From positions 17,960,278-18,024,277 of the forward strand of contig CM033114.1 of NCBI GenBank assembly GCA_019321725.1: a stretch of 64,000 bases of DNA, in the 5' to 3' direction. Below the pieces are notes generated by a model. It did no database searches and was not told the DNA's origin. It saw only the letters and a program-made list of their open reading frames with translations. Origin of the DNA: Paulownia fortunei. Taxonomy: Eukaryota > Streptophyta > Magnoliopsida > Lamiales > Paulowniaceae. Positions within the stretch are counted from its first letter, which is position 1. Each line of letters begins with the position of its first letter. Below, in pieces: positions 35,381 to 48,103 of this stretch. A program made the translations under genes and the position numbers.

Positions 35381-37150
35381 CAATAGGAGCAAGTCACTTC
35401 AACCTCTTCAAGTTAATGAAATATCTTAATGAAAAGGATAGTTGTATGTGAGTAGATACTAGCAATGAGTGTGTTAAGAAAGTTTTCCATTCCAACTATC
35501 CAGTAGATCCTCTTGAGGCATGTTTGAGGGGAGATACTAAAACGGGTGATATAGAGGTCATTGAGTATTTAAAGATTCTTGATGCTTCACCACCTATGTT
35601 CATCAAAAAACTATTTGAAGATCTTAACAAAGCCCTTACACGTCTAATACCTTTTATAGAAAAACTACCTACTCTATAGCTTAAGCAGTTGCCAAACCAC
35701 TTGAGGAATATATTTTTAGGTAAATCTTATACTCTTTTTTTTATTATTTCTGCTACATTGAAGGATGAACAAGAAGAGAAACTACTAAGGGTACTAAAAG
35801 AACATAAGACAACAATAGGTTATTGTTGACATCAAAGGCATTAGTCCTTCTATATACATGCACAATATCTTAATGGAGGACAGTTACAAGCCTTCTGTGG
35901 AGCATAATTGTCATCTCAATTGAAATAGAAAAGAGGTGGTAAGAGCTGAGGTGTTGAAACTAATCAATGCATGTATTATCTACCTTATTTCATATAGCGT
36001 TTGGGTAAGTCTTGTGCAAGTGGTACCCAAAAAAGGTAGGATAACTATGGTAGAGAATGAAAATAATGAATTGATTCCTACTAGGACAGTTAATATGTGG
36101 CATGTGTGCATGGACTGTAAGAAGCTGAATAAGGTTACTAGGGAAGACCACTTCCCTTTGCCCTTTATTGATCAAATGCTTGATAAGTTAGTTGGTCATT
36201 CTTTTTACTTCTTCCTAGATGGTTATTCTTGTTACAATCAAATTTTTATTGCACCTAAGGACTAAAAAAAACCACTTTCACATGTCCATATGGCATATTT
36301 GCCCTTAGGTGTATGCCATTTAGCTTGGGCAATGCACCATCTACTTTTCAGCGATGTATGATGGTTATATTTTCTGATATGGTGGAATACTTCATTGGAC
36401 TTTTTACAGATAAATTTTCAGTTTTGGGGGATTTCTTTTGATGTTTGTATCTAGAATTTCACACTTATGCTTAAAAGGTGTGAAGAAACCAACTTGGTTC
36501 TTAGGAGAAGTGTCACAAGTAAATCGTGCCAAGATTGAGACCATTGAGAAAGTTATCAACACCCACTTTAGTGAAAGAAGTTCAGAGCTTTCTAGGTCAT
36601 GTGGGGTTTTATAAACATTTCAACAATGACTTTTCTAAGATCACTAAGCCTCTTTTGTAATTTTCTTATGAAAGAGGTACCCTTTAAATTTGATGATGCA
36701 TGTCTTTGTGCTTTTCAGTATTTGGAATTTTCTTTGATATCTACCTCCATTACTATTGCACCTAATTGAGATTTACGTTTTGAGCTTATATATGATGCTA
36801 GTTACTTTGCCATTAGAGTAGTGTTAGGATAGTAAAAATGTAATTTTTTTTATGTAATATGTTATGCTAGTCGTATACTAACTGATGTGCAGATGAACTA
36901 CGCCATGACTAAGAAGGAACTCCTAGCTGTGATATTTGCCTTTAACAAATTCAGATCATACTGGATTGGCATGAAGGTGATAGTCTACATTAACCATTAT
37001 ACTATAAAGTATTTGATTGAGAAGAAGGATGCCAAACTTAGGTTGATTTGACAGTCTTAGTATTCTAAGAGTTTAATTGGAGATTCAAGACAAGAAGGGA
37101 ATAAAAAATATCATTGCTGATTATTTTTCTCGGTTGATGAACAAGATGTC
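35381..37150 (+). pseudogene. Element H reverse transcriptase and RNase H
   Basis: The longest open piece is 35936-36265, with VQVVPKKGRITMVENENNE, DHFPLPFIDQMLDKLVGHS and LDGYSCYNQI. The catalytic box near 36403 reads FTDK where FMDD or FIDD is expected, so the second Asp is lost. RNase H follows ([30 protein letters not shown]-like end near 37120). Many stops. Confidence 0.75.
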
Positions 37151-38430
37151 ACCTTAAGCCCCCTATTGATAAGTCATTTCCTGATGAGAAACTTTTTACT
37201 TTAGATGTCGCCAAGCGCTCTAGGTATGCTGATTTGGTAAACTTTCTAGCAAGTAATGTCTTTCCACCTGATTTGAGTCATCAAAAAAAGGAAAAGTTTC
37301 TTTCTAATGTTAAACATTATTTTTGAAAAGACCCTATCTTGTTTAAGCTTTTCTCATATTAGATTAAAAAGAAGTGTGTCCCAGATGAGGGGATACAGAG
37401 TGTTCTTCACCACTGTCACTCGTCTTTGTAAGTAGGCACTTTGGAGAGAATGAAACAACTGCTAAGGTTTTTGAGTTGGGTTTTTATTGGCCAACATTAT
37501 TTAAAGATGCTCAAGTTTTTGTAGCCTTTTTTGATAGATGACAGTAAATAGGAAATATATCTAGGAGACATGAGATGCTATTGAATAACATTCTTGAGGT
37601 AGAGTTATTCGATGTTTGGGGCATAGACTTCATGGGTCTTTATATCCTTGTGGCAGTGGACTATGTTTCCAAGTGGGTAAGGCCAATGCCTTGCCAATGA
37701 ATGATTCCAAGGTAATGATCAACTTCTTGAGAAAATAAAATTTCACTCGCTTTGGCACGCCAAAGGCAATCATAAGTGATGAGGGTAAGCACTTTTGCAA
37801 TAAGCATCTTAATGCTCTTTTATGCAAGTATGGGGTCACACATCGAGTTGCCACATCATATCATCCCTAGACGAGTGGTCAAGTTGAGATCTAAACCAGA
37901 GAGCTTAAGTAGATTTTGGATAAGACAGTGAGTTCTTCTCACAAGGATTCTTTTAGAAAGTTGGACGATCTCTTTGGGCTTATCGCACGACATACCCCGA
38001 TTAGTACATGTCTTACCATTTGGTATATGGGAAACCTTGTCACATACCAGTGGTGTTCGAGCATCAAGCTTATTGGGCAACCAAGAAGCTGAATTTTGAT
38101 CCTCAAGCTGCAAGTAACCATTATTTGTTGCAACTAAATAAGTTGGATGAATTCTACCAAGGAACTTAAAATAATGCTAAGCTATACAATGAGCGCACTA
38201 AGAAATGGCATGATAAACGCATTGTGTCATGAGTGCTTAAACCTAGTCAAAAAATTTATTTTTTAACTCTTGTTTGAGTTTGTTTCCAGGCAAGCTACAA
38301 TCAAGGTAGTTCGAATCTTTAACAGTGGTCCAAGTCCTTCCACATGGTGCTGTTGAAATTCAAAGTGAGGATCGAAAGTCCAAAGCCAATGGCCAAAGGC
38401 TCAAATGAAGGTGGAGGGGATTTGTAAAAG
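37151..38430 (+). pseudogene. Element H integrase
   Basis: Recognised from [10 protein letters not shown] (37609-37635), [20 protein letters not shown] (37776), and the SGQVEI region near 37870. The C-terminus gives YGKPCHIPVVFEH (38030-38060) and ends near 38430. Frames change several times. Confidence 0.7.
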
Positions 38431-39783
38431 TCTACCATCACCCTTGTAGAACAACTTGTTGATCCTCACTGATAGTTCTACTTATAACTATAAACTAAGT
38501 ACTTATTGGGAGACAACCCATATCATTTTATAGTTTTATGTTTTTCGTCATATTTTCTTGCAATTATTTTCTTTATAAAATTTATGAGTCAATTTTTAGG
38601 TTTTATCATGCCCTCCATGTCCTTAATCCTTTTTTTCTTTTATTTTGGTTGAAGGTTTTAACTCAAAAGCAACATTATACAAAGTAAAAATTAGTGTATT
38701 TGGTGCCACGACCCAAACTCAGTTGGAGCACCAACACTATTTCATAAGATGTGGGGCAAGTTCTGGAATAAAATCCAATGCACTTTGAGTTGCAACTCCA
38801 CTTTAAGAAGTCGTAACTCGAAGAAAAATTGACGAGTTGGTGCTGCAACACCAAACACGAAACTCAAAGTTAGGAGTCACAATGTGAATCCATTTACACA
38901 ACCAACACTCAAGCCAACCCTCAATTTTTATCCCAAATCCCTAACTCATTTTCTTTATCTTGTGCCTTAATCCTTAAATTGCTATCAAATTCCTCCACTA
39001 CCCACATCACCATCACATCCCCGCTACTCGGTGTTGTCACTCATCTACCACCGTTCCAACACCTTCACTCTTTCAACGCACGTACCTAACCACAAAATCC
39101 GCTCTAACTCTTATTTCCCACTTACAGCCTAATCATATCAACCATTATGCCCGGAGTTCACAACCACCGCACCTGGAGTTCACCACCACCAACCTGTTGT
39201 TCACCACCATCACCTTATAGAAATTTTTTCAGCCCTGGGCACAGTCTGCTCGTGAATTAGTTTCCATAGGGTTGTAAGTCTTTCTTTGACCACTTATAGT
39301 AGCTTTACAAGTTATATTGTGTTAATTGTTTATGGGCATTGATGTCTTGGGTTATGTTTCGGTTGGTCTTGAGATTATGATTGAATTCTATTTGAGGGTT
39401 GTTTCTCACCATGTTCAGTCTGGGCATTTCACCTAACACTTAGTGAGCATTTGATCTATTGCTCCATTATAGCATTCTAGCAGGTGTTTTAGTTAGTAAA
39501 ATTTATATGTTTCGAATGTTGGAGGGTTATACTTGACATAAATGCTTGTTGTCTTCTTTGGTCTCTATATCAAATATTTTTGGGTATGCAAAATATAGTA
39601 AGCCGAATTTGATCGCCTTTGTTTTCTCTATGGTTAAACTTGTGTTATTATTATGTGGATTAATTGATTGGCCTATCGGGACGCTATTTAGCGCTTGGAT
39701 TTTCCTCATTGGGACTTGTTTTAGTTCTCAGAGATTTTTTTAGCTAATTATGGTTATGTGTTTGAGTTTGTTTGTTACTTGTA
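38431..39783 (+). other. Spacer after Athila pol
   Basis: Contains the word attgggagacaaccca (38508), shared with 41878, as usual downstream of Athila pol. A CAC-rich stretch lies near 39140-39210. No gene is supported. Confidence 0.45.
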
Positions 39784-40290
39784 GCCTCCCAAAAGAGTAC
39801 TAAAAGAAAAGTCAGAGCCTAAAGGTTAGGATCTTAGAAAAGAGCAGGTTTGTCAGTAAGGAGATGGAAAATGCTTTTCAGTGTGTGCTTTAAGATAAAA
39901 AAACTTATCCTAGAGAGGGGAATGTAGCTTCCATACGAAGAACTGCAGAGACACATTTTGCAAATGATTGGTGGCTGGTTGCGGCAGACATGCTGTGCGT
40001 AGCCTAACCCTACAGTCATATCAGTAGTGCAGGATTCTATGCTAACACCTCCAAACACCAAAACAAGATCATTTTTGTGCAAGGCAAGCAGGTCTCCTAT
40101 AGCTACGGAGTATCAACTCCATTTTCAATAATCTGGAGGAGTTCAAGGATGAGTTCCATGCATTGCTCATGGGCCATGACTTGCATGAGATTATCACCAC
40201 TCTATGCTAGCGAGAGACAGAGTGGACTGGCTCCACTAGGGAACATGGAAGAGCTTTATCCTTCCCCACATTGGCGTTGAGCAAAGTTTT
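39784..40290 (+). pseudogene. Relic of the plant transposon ORF of the Athila env region
   Basis: Reading pieces: PPKRVLKEKS near 39786, RFVSKEMENAFQ (39848), TYPREGNVASI, then YANTSKHQNKIIFVQGKQVSY (about 40040-40100). This order (PKR start, FVS-E-, -P-RG-, -FYAN-, V-GK-V-) is like the putative plant transposon protein domain found downstream of Athila pol. Stops and a frame change break it. It may belong to H or to a separate element. Confidence 0.5.
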
Positions 40291-41560
40291 GGCATCATTG
40301 TCGATGATTGTTTGATTTTTTTAATATCGATACCAAGTAACTTTAATTTTAATTTGAAATATTTTTACTTAGATTAAATTTTTAAGTGTGTCCTTATTTT
40401 TTCATCTCAAGTGTTTTTCTTTGGTGTGTGAACGAGAAAAAGTCATAACTTGGTCCCTAATCTCACAAATATTTTGTTGGACAAGATGACATCTATTGCA
40501 TATTACTAGGCAACTGAATATAGCATGACAAATTAGGCTTCAAATCAAGCTTTTGGAATTAATCAAGTAGATGCCATTAATTCATTGACTGGCTAAGTAG
40601 AAGCCCTTTCCAAACAACTTGAGAAATTTGCAGCTAATGCTATTTATACATTTTTTTAGATGTGTGAGTCATATATCAATTTTCATACAAGAACACAATG
40701 CTAAGAGAGCAATCCATTTGCACCATCATATATCGAACAGGTTGAAAATGAGTATAAATACAATTAGTTACAAAATTATTCATTCTCCAACACTTATAAT
40801 CAGGGATAGCCAAATCATTTGAATGCCTTATGGAGAAATGATCATTATATGATATGACATGAACCTAGTTGCCCACTACTAGAAGAGAAGCTAAATATAG
40901 AAGAAACATTAACTCAAATAGAAAGTACTAGCAACCAATTCATGTTACAAAGTGAACTTAGCAATCTATCACACGAGAAAAAGTTGATTCTTGATGAAGC
41001 AATGGCTCATTTGGCAATAACTCAAAGCCCAATTATGTTGAAAATGGAATCTATTTATCCACCACCAGAGAAGAAACAAAGACTTGAACAAGCATTAGCT
41101 CAAATGACAAGCTATCAATGCCAATTCACATGGGAAACTGAATCTAGTTACCCCCCCTCCCCCCCCCCCCCAACTTGATAAAAAACTAAATTTTGAGGAA
41201 GAAATGGTTTAACTAGTAACTTCTCCAAGCCAATTCATGATGGAAGCCAAAACTAATTTTCAAAACCAGTCGACACAATTCCAAAGCTTTGAGGTCCAAA
41301 CTAGTCAGCTAACCAATATGCTTTCTAAGAGACAATGTAGCAATTTGCTCAGCATATTTAATGCAAACCAAAGGACTGAAGATAATAAACATTGCAATGC
41401 TATCACTTTGGAAAGTAGTAAAGAGTTAAAGTCTCTCTTGGGAGTTGAAAAATTCATCACACATGGACAAGAGGAAGAAACACTAAAGCCTCTTTTGAAA
41501 GATGAAAAAGGCAAAATAGCAAGTCAATCAATCCATCCTTGAGAACCATCACTAGGCATT
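40291..41560 (+). pseudogene. Athila-type gag relic, third element
   Basis: A PBS-like word lies at 40290-40312 (tttggcatcattgtcgatgat). Gag pieces follow: ATNQASNQAFGINQVDAINS near 40505, EALSKQLEKFAAN, repeats of the type QSPIMLKMESIYPPPEKK (40940-41178), and ITLESSKELKSLLGVEKF near 41400. Pol is missing: the sequence passes into post-pol text at 41866, an internal deletion. Homologous to 1-500. Confidence 0.6.
41151..41172. repeat. Poly-C tract
   Basis: Twenty-one C and one T inside the gag relic, where the homologous place encodes YPP. An expansion or an assembly artefact. Confidence 0.9.
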
Positions 41561-41865
41561 CCTTGTCCTGAGCTCTTGAAGAGAGCAGACTTATACAATG
41601 TTTTGTGGTAGATTTCATCATCCATTATATGGAAAAAGATAGAGACATTCAGTACACATTTGAAAAATCATTCTTTGTAACTAAGTATGCACTCATTGAT
41701 ACACAAAAAGCCCTTGATGCTATGTCGGACCATTATCATTATGCCTATCTTGGAGAATCACCTACACTTTTGCAACACACAAAGGCATGCCATGAGAAGC
41801 ATTTGTTCCTGGACCCATGTTGAGTAAAGAAGAATTCAAATTGAAGATTATAAAATAAGCACTTC

Positions 41866-42300
41866 TTGGGAGACAATCCAAGTTATTTTATTTTTCCTTG
41901 CTTTCAATGAATTTTCTTTCCAATTATTTTTCATTTGTTCTATCTTAGTAATTTAATTTAGGTTACATCATTCCCTAGTTTAAGTAGTGTTTAATTAATC
42001 TTTTCTCTCTTGTAGGTTGCAATATAAATGCTGAAATACTACTTAAAACTAATTCAGAAGCATCGTAGCCCTAAAGAGAAGTCCTCTACACTTATCTTCT
42101 ACTTTCACATTGAGGACAATGTTGTATTTAAGTTTGGGGTGACCTTTTTATTTTTTTTATTTTGTCTATGTTTCATAGTTTCATGATTCTTAGGAGTGTT
42201 ATTTTCTATTTTATTGTATTGAGTAGAATAATTTTGATTTGTCAAGTAGAGAAAATTGAGTTGTACTATTGTTGAATCGTGTGAGGCCAATGATAAAAAT
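41866..42300 (+). other. Post-pol remnant of the third Athila element
   Basis: Holds cacttcttgggagacaatcc (41871) and cattgaggacaatgttg with a G-rich run (42107-42141), both standard words between Athila pol and the 3' LTR. Confidence 0.5.
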
Positions 42301-42919
42301 TTGATTGCAATGATGGTAATTCTTGAGAATTACTCTTATGTGTTTTGGAATGTGTGTTGAGCTTATGTGTTGGTTTTGGCTTGCTTTCTAATTCTAATTT
42401 AAACTTAGCACATAGTCATTTGTTAAGTCATGTTGGAAGTACTTAGAGACAATTTATGAGGAATAGTTATTTTCTAAAAGATCTCACCAACCTTAGAACT
42501 ATTTGATCTTTAGTCGAGACAAAATACTAGATGACATAGTGTTGGTAAAAAGTTCCAGGCCATCTTTGGAATGGTTGTGCCTTTCAAGCCAATCGAATTA
42601 TCATGCTTTATCACTTTGGATTTTCCATATATTTTCAAAACATATGCTCTCCATTTTTTAGAATTATTTTTTTTTTGTTTCGAAAAAAATGTTAATTCAA
42701 AACAAATTCTCAGAATAAAATGTCGAATAAACATGACAACTTAATTACTCAAACTTAATTTGTCAAACTTGACAAGTCCTTGCTATGCATAATTTTCAGA
42801 TAATTAGCCTCCTAAGATTTCTCATATCACCACAACACACTACCCAATACATACAATATCACCGTAGCTCTCACTTGTGGAAATCGAAATAATTTGTAGA
42901 AATATTTGATTTTATTTAA

Positions 42920-42954
<35 letters not shown>

Positions 42955-43960
42955 ATATATATTTATTTATTTATATTCTTGCACAATGTCATTTTTTTTC
43001 AAAATAAAATATTTAAACACATAAAGTATACTATTTTTTGCATATTACTATAATAAAATAATTTTATTTCCAAATCTTTAATCTTAATTTTCAATTTTAT
43101 ATACGAAAGTTACCTCATATATTTTAGAGAATATGCACTCTATTTTTAGAAAATAATCTTTATTTCAAATTGAGAAAAATAACTAATCAAAAAATATTTT
43201 TTCCCAGAATGAAATATCGAATCAACTCGACAACTTAATTGGTCAAATTTAGGTTTTCAAACTCTACGAGTTCATGATTCTTTAATTTAGTATCGCATGT
43301 TGCACAATTCATTTCTACACATAGCCAACCTCCTAAAATCCTCATATCCCCATAAAACATCACCTAGTACATACCATATTATCGTAATTCTTACTTAAAA
43401 AATAATTAAAAAAAATCAAAAAACAAGAAAAAAAAAAAACAAAATGATGATGGCGTGTCTTCACTTTTTTCACAAAAGAAAAAAAAATTTCGAGGGCGTG
43501 TCTTACAATAAATGTGCACAGTGAAGCCTCATCTTTGGTAAGCATTATCTATCTATATGTTTGCTATTTATATGTCACTACAAAAAAAAAAGAAATTAAA
43601 CATTTTATTGAGCAACTTTTAATACCCCAAATTGTGAAATTCTTAGAATGTATGAAACTAGTCCAACTCAAGCTTTCTTGTGGTGAGACATTAAATATTT
43701 AGTGCCAAAATTACTTGTACTGATTGATTCTTGCAGGCAACTTATAGTGTGGTGATTGAAATGAAGTTTTGCTTACTTGATGTGGTCATCCAAATTCATA
43801 ATATTGGCAAGATTTGAAATAATCATTAACCTTCCAATTCCATGCCTTCATTCATTGGGATTTATAGAAGGTTTGCATCTTGCTGGAGATTAACGCGACA
43901 AGGCCATGCCATCTCAGCTCGCAGCCGCAACAAGAAGCTCTGAATTCAATCAATGCCATC
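42301..43960. other. Non-coding AT-rich stretch
   Basis: Contains a pure TA microsatellite (42919-42961), two weakly similar passages (near 42500-42860 and 43090-43400, each with lists of caac, aattac and catacaatatcaccgta words), and A runs. No gene seen. Confidence 0.45.
42919..42961. repeat. Microsatellite (TA)n
   Basis: Almost uninterrupted TA repeat with one phase change. Confidence 0.95.
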
Positions 43961-43967
43961 ATATCTT

Positions 43968-44133
43968 TCAAAACTTTCAAGAAAGCTCAAAACTTTTAAT
44001 AAACTCCTCGTAAAATATAGAGCTTCTTTACTATCTATCTATATCTACACTACCTATAAAAGTGGTAATAACTCAAAAAGTTTCTTGAAAGTTTTGAGAT
44101 ACCTATTATAACTAAGTATTAGATAGTAAAGAA
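43968..44133. repeat. Two interleaved perfect inverted repeats at the edge of AT-rich block 2
   Basis: tcaaaactttcaagaaa (43968-43984) pairs with 44081-44097, and ttctttactatcta (44024-44037) pairs with 44120-44133. The order is A, B, A', B'. Between them at 44044 is tctacactacctataaaag, similar to Helitron 5' ends. Confidence 0.6.
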
Positions 44134-47060
44134 AAATGTATAATTGAACTTTAACTATTTTTAAAAATATAATTTGAATATAATTATAAATGTCCTTTTA
44201 TATATCAAATTATTTTTCAAAAACTAGAAGTCTATCTTTTTCTTTTTATTGAAACTCTTTAAATAGTTTGAATTTCAAATAAAATCAGTTTCATAATAAA
44301 TTAGATCTCAAAAGATTTCCAGTCATATCTCATAAGCATATATAGAAAAATTCATATGAGAAAATCATTGTCATTTAAAGTTGAATATTATGCATAACTT
44401 TATATTAAAACATGATATTTTCTCAACAATTTGATATATTTCTATTATGATTCTAGAGAAAAATGAAAGACGAATTTACAGTAGAAATAAAAAATAAAAA
44501 TAAAAGTTAATTCTAGAAGCTTTGTGCTAAATAAAAAGTAAATGGTTTTAAGATAAGCAAATTATAATATGCTATCAAAAGTTAGAGTAAAAGTTATTTA
44601 CTCTTAAGTTTTCTCGTTAATGTTTGTCTATGTTTTTTTTGTAGGATGGATATATCCTTTTAACATTTTACATCCTAATTTCAATCATCAATTTAATTAT
44701 TTTTTCATGATACATTCTTTTGATTTAATAAATTAATAATTATGACAATATAAACTTAAAATTGAAGAATAACAAATATACTAAAAAAATGTAAATTCTT
44801 ATACTCAAATAAAAAATTAAAAATTAAAATAGACATATATGATAGCTATATTTTTTTAATTAATGAGATGAGAAAGAAAAGAGTCCAGATAAATTACAGT
44901 ATTTTCCTACCATATTTTGTTTTATTTAGGCCTTATCTATGAAAAGTCCAAAAAAGTTGGACAGAAGAAGAAGAAGAAAGAGCAAACAAATTTGTGGTAC
45001 CAAAAAAATATCACTTTTAAACTCTAAATAAAGAGTTATTATGACTTTTGCAAATCTTATTTGATATCTCACATAAGTTTTAGAAAATAATATATTTTTT
45101 CAAAGCATATTATAATCTCAATCTCTTTTGTTCTATCATAAAAATTCTATTTCTTATTTATAAGGAGGTATATTATTAGAGAATTTAAAATCTATATTAT
45201 CAATAGATAAAATTTTAATTAACTAAATGAAACATAACTTAAATAATTTAAATAAAAGTTAAAATAAATATAACAAAAATGGTGTGAATGTCATTGTAAG
45301 AAATTTAGAAGAAGAATTAAAATACTTTTATTCAATATTTAGCAATTTGATATTTATAGTAAAACTCGGGTGTCACTTAAAAATAACACCCTTAAAAATT
45401 ATAAAAATTCAGGTACCAATATGATATTTATGATATAATTTAGGTAACAAAATAGTATAATTTACAAAATATAATATAATATAAAAAATTAAAACAAGAA
45501 TTAAAATTGGATAAAGTTAAAAGTGTGTATATGCCATTATAAGAATAAAAATTAAAAGAACTTCATTTAGTATGTAGCAATTTGACATTACAGCAAAACT
45601 CATATTTTTCTTAAACTATATATTAATTCAAGTACCAATGTGATATTTGCGGCGAAAATTCATTTAATAAATTTAACTTTAAAGTTTACTATGTTAAATC
45701 ATAAATCATAAAGAGTAAGTTTAAGAGGTTATTTGTACCTTGAGGTTTGAAGTTTTGGCAACGACATTCCCACATTTGATTAAAAAATCTAAGAGATTAA
45801 AAAATCAAAGTACCATTCCCTTTATTTTTGAAAAAATGGTGTAACTTTTTAAAAACTAATTGGTAATCTTTCATAGTAAAAGATTTTATAAAAAAATGAA
45901 ATGAGTAAAATCAAATTTTAAATTTTGTAGGCTCTTCAACGACATAAAGAGTATAGATTAATTTTTTATATATAAAGAATAATTAGAATATTTATAATTA
46001 TACATGGTTCATAAATTTACAACTGCATAATTTTTAAAATAAAGTGAAAGACTCAAATTCAATTGTAAATGTCATACTTAGAGTATAATAAATTATACAC
46101 TTTTAGGAAAAAAATTCAAAAGGAGTTATTTTCACATGTAATTTTTTCATAGATAAATAATAATATATATTATGTATAATATTAAACTTTATGATTTAGA
46201 TTCTGGTCTAATGATATTTTTATAATTATGTATTTTAAAAGATTACCCTTAGTGTTTTTAAAATTGTATATATTTCAAACATATAAGACTAATTTATATT
46301 CTATCATTCAGTGTTTTTTTCTTGATTCTAATAATGTATGCATTTCAAAAACTATATTTTTTTCCATTAGATTCATTATTTTCTCAAATCTGAATTTGCA
46401 TGTTCTCTTTAAATATCCAAGAAGATAGAATTTAATTTAAGTTATTTTTTTATTTTAAGATATTCATTTAAAAAACTTTAGTTTTTGTCTCAAGCATAAA
46501 AGTTAATCAATATTATAATAATTGATGATTGCCTCAAAATTAAAATTTTGGTCTCCTATTTCATTTTTAAAACTATATATAGTTTTATTATTTAATAAAT
46601 TATTTGGTATACAACCAAAGAGAGTTTCAAAATTTATAATTATTTATGATTGCCTCAAAATTAAAAATGTGTCTTCTCATTCTTTTTTAAAACTATATGT
46701 AATTTTATTATTTACAAAATTAAGGTATTTAGTATTTAATCGAAGAAAGTTTTAAAATTTGAATTTCGGCTTATCACTATTTTTCAATATTTATTTAAAA
46801 CCTGACTTTTAATTAAAATGATGGATTATTATCATATATATTAGGTTCTTTTCTTTTGTTTTTAAATAGAATTTACTTTTGGAATTTTGTCATAATAGAG
46901 CTAGAGATATGTTTTACTAAAATTACAAACCTCAATAAAGGTTAATTCAAATATTTAAGTTCAAGTGTTGTGATAATGATATTCACATGATTGTTAATAA
47001 AACCTTAGAAGAGATTTTAAATTAATTTTTTATATATTGAGATTAAAAAAAATAAACAAA

Positions 47061-47688
47061 TGTCTCGCCTCGGGCCCACGGGGTGGGTACTCAGAAGCGA
47101 GACATAGCACAACAGGCTTTGTTAACAACTACTTTATGTTCGTCCTTACCTTACAAAAATAGTATATCGAAGTTGCTAGAAAAGTCCATTGTACCCACTT
47201 ATAAACCGCTAAATATCATTTCACAACCAATGTGGGATATCACAATCACCCCAATTAGACATGCGACGTCCTCGCTTCTGTACCCAATCACCCTCCATTG
47301 GACATGCGATGTCCTCGTGTCCGTACCCAATATACAATCTAAATATCCTCACATAACCAATGTAGGATATCAAAATCACCCTCTATTGGACATGCGACAT
47401 CCTCGTCATGTTCCTTCACAATCTAAGACTGTCCCCGGATCCCAGTACATAATAGATCGGACCTCCCACACTGGTAGTACCCCGAGGTTGGCTCTATACC
47501 ATTGCTCATGCCTCGGGCACATGGGGTGGGGGCCCGAAAGCGAGACCTGAAACAATGGGTTCCACTAGCAACTACTTCACTTTCATTCTTGCTTTACGAA
47601 AATAGTTAACCAAGTTGCTACAAGAGTCTATTTTACCCATTTATAAACCACTCTAAATATCCTCTCACATTCAACGTGGGGTATCACA
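47061..47688 (-). mobile_element. TRIM-type miniature LTR retrotransposon
   Basis: Terminal direct repeats at 47061-47244 and 47503-47688 (about 185 bp, TG...CA). On the minus strand the first LTR is followed by tggtatagagcc, the tRNA-iMet primer site with one base missing, and the second LTR is preceded by the purine tract attggggtgat. The interior is 258 bp and repeats the word ttggacatgcgacgtcctcg three times. No coding capacity. The target duplication is not clear. Confidence 0.75.
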
Positions 47689-47740
47689 ATAAGGGAAAAT
47701 CATTATGTAATAATTTAAAGTCTGAAAGTGTATATATGCT

Positions 47741-48103
47741 ATTGTAAGAAGAAAAACTAAAACAACATCATTTAATATGTAACAATTTTGACACTTATGG
47801 CAAAAGTCAAGTATTTATTAACTGTAGTTTAATTTAGATACTAATATGACATTCATGGTAATAATTCATTTAGAAAATTTAGCCTTAAAGTTTACTATAT
47901 TATATCATGCATAGTGGTTTAATTTAATATTGTAAGAAGAAAAACTAAAACAACATCATTTAATATGTAACAATTTTGACACTTATGGCAAAAGTCAAGT
48001 ATTTATTAACTGTAGTTTAATTTAGATACTAATATGACATTCATGGTAATAATTCATTTAGAAAATTTAGCCTTAAAGTTTACTATATTATATCATGCAT
48101 AGT
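47741..48103. repeat. Perfect 175-bp tandem duplication
   Basis: 47741-47915 and 47929-48103 look identical by eye over all 175 bases, with a 13-bp spacer. It lies in AT-rich block 2, where other repeats are diverged. Confidence 0.9.

Larger units (their letters stand above)
20607..38430 (+). mobile_element. Athila-type Ty3/gypsy element H, split by element A1
   Basis: Order seen: 5' LTR, PBS, gag, the first half of protease, then the inserted A1 element, then the second half of protease, RT, RNase H and integrase. The gene order and motif wording (LPTRTVxxWxVCxD, HFPLPFIDQML, LDGYSCYNQI) are those of the Athila lineage. It is full of stops and frameshifts. I could not find its 3' LTR; env-region relics at 39784-40290 may belong to it. 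Confidence 0.75.

Noticed and set aside
41871..42141. 3' LTR of the third Athila relic
   Set aside because: Only post-pol words are present; no TG...CA repeat matching an upstream LTR could be found.
47083..47550. 155-codon ORF
   Set aside because: It spans both LTRs and the interior of the TRIM, in the opposite sense to the element, and contains only repeat words.
47741..48103. CRISPR-like repeat
   Set aside because: Only two long direct copies with a 13-bp spacer in plant DNA; a simple duplication.
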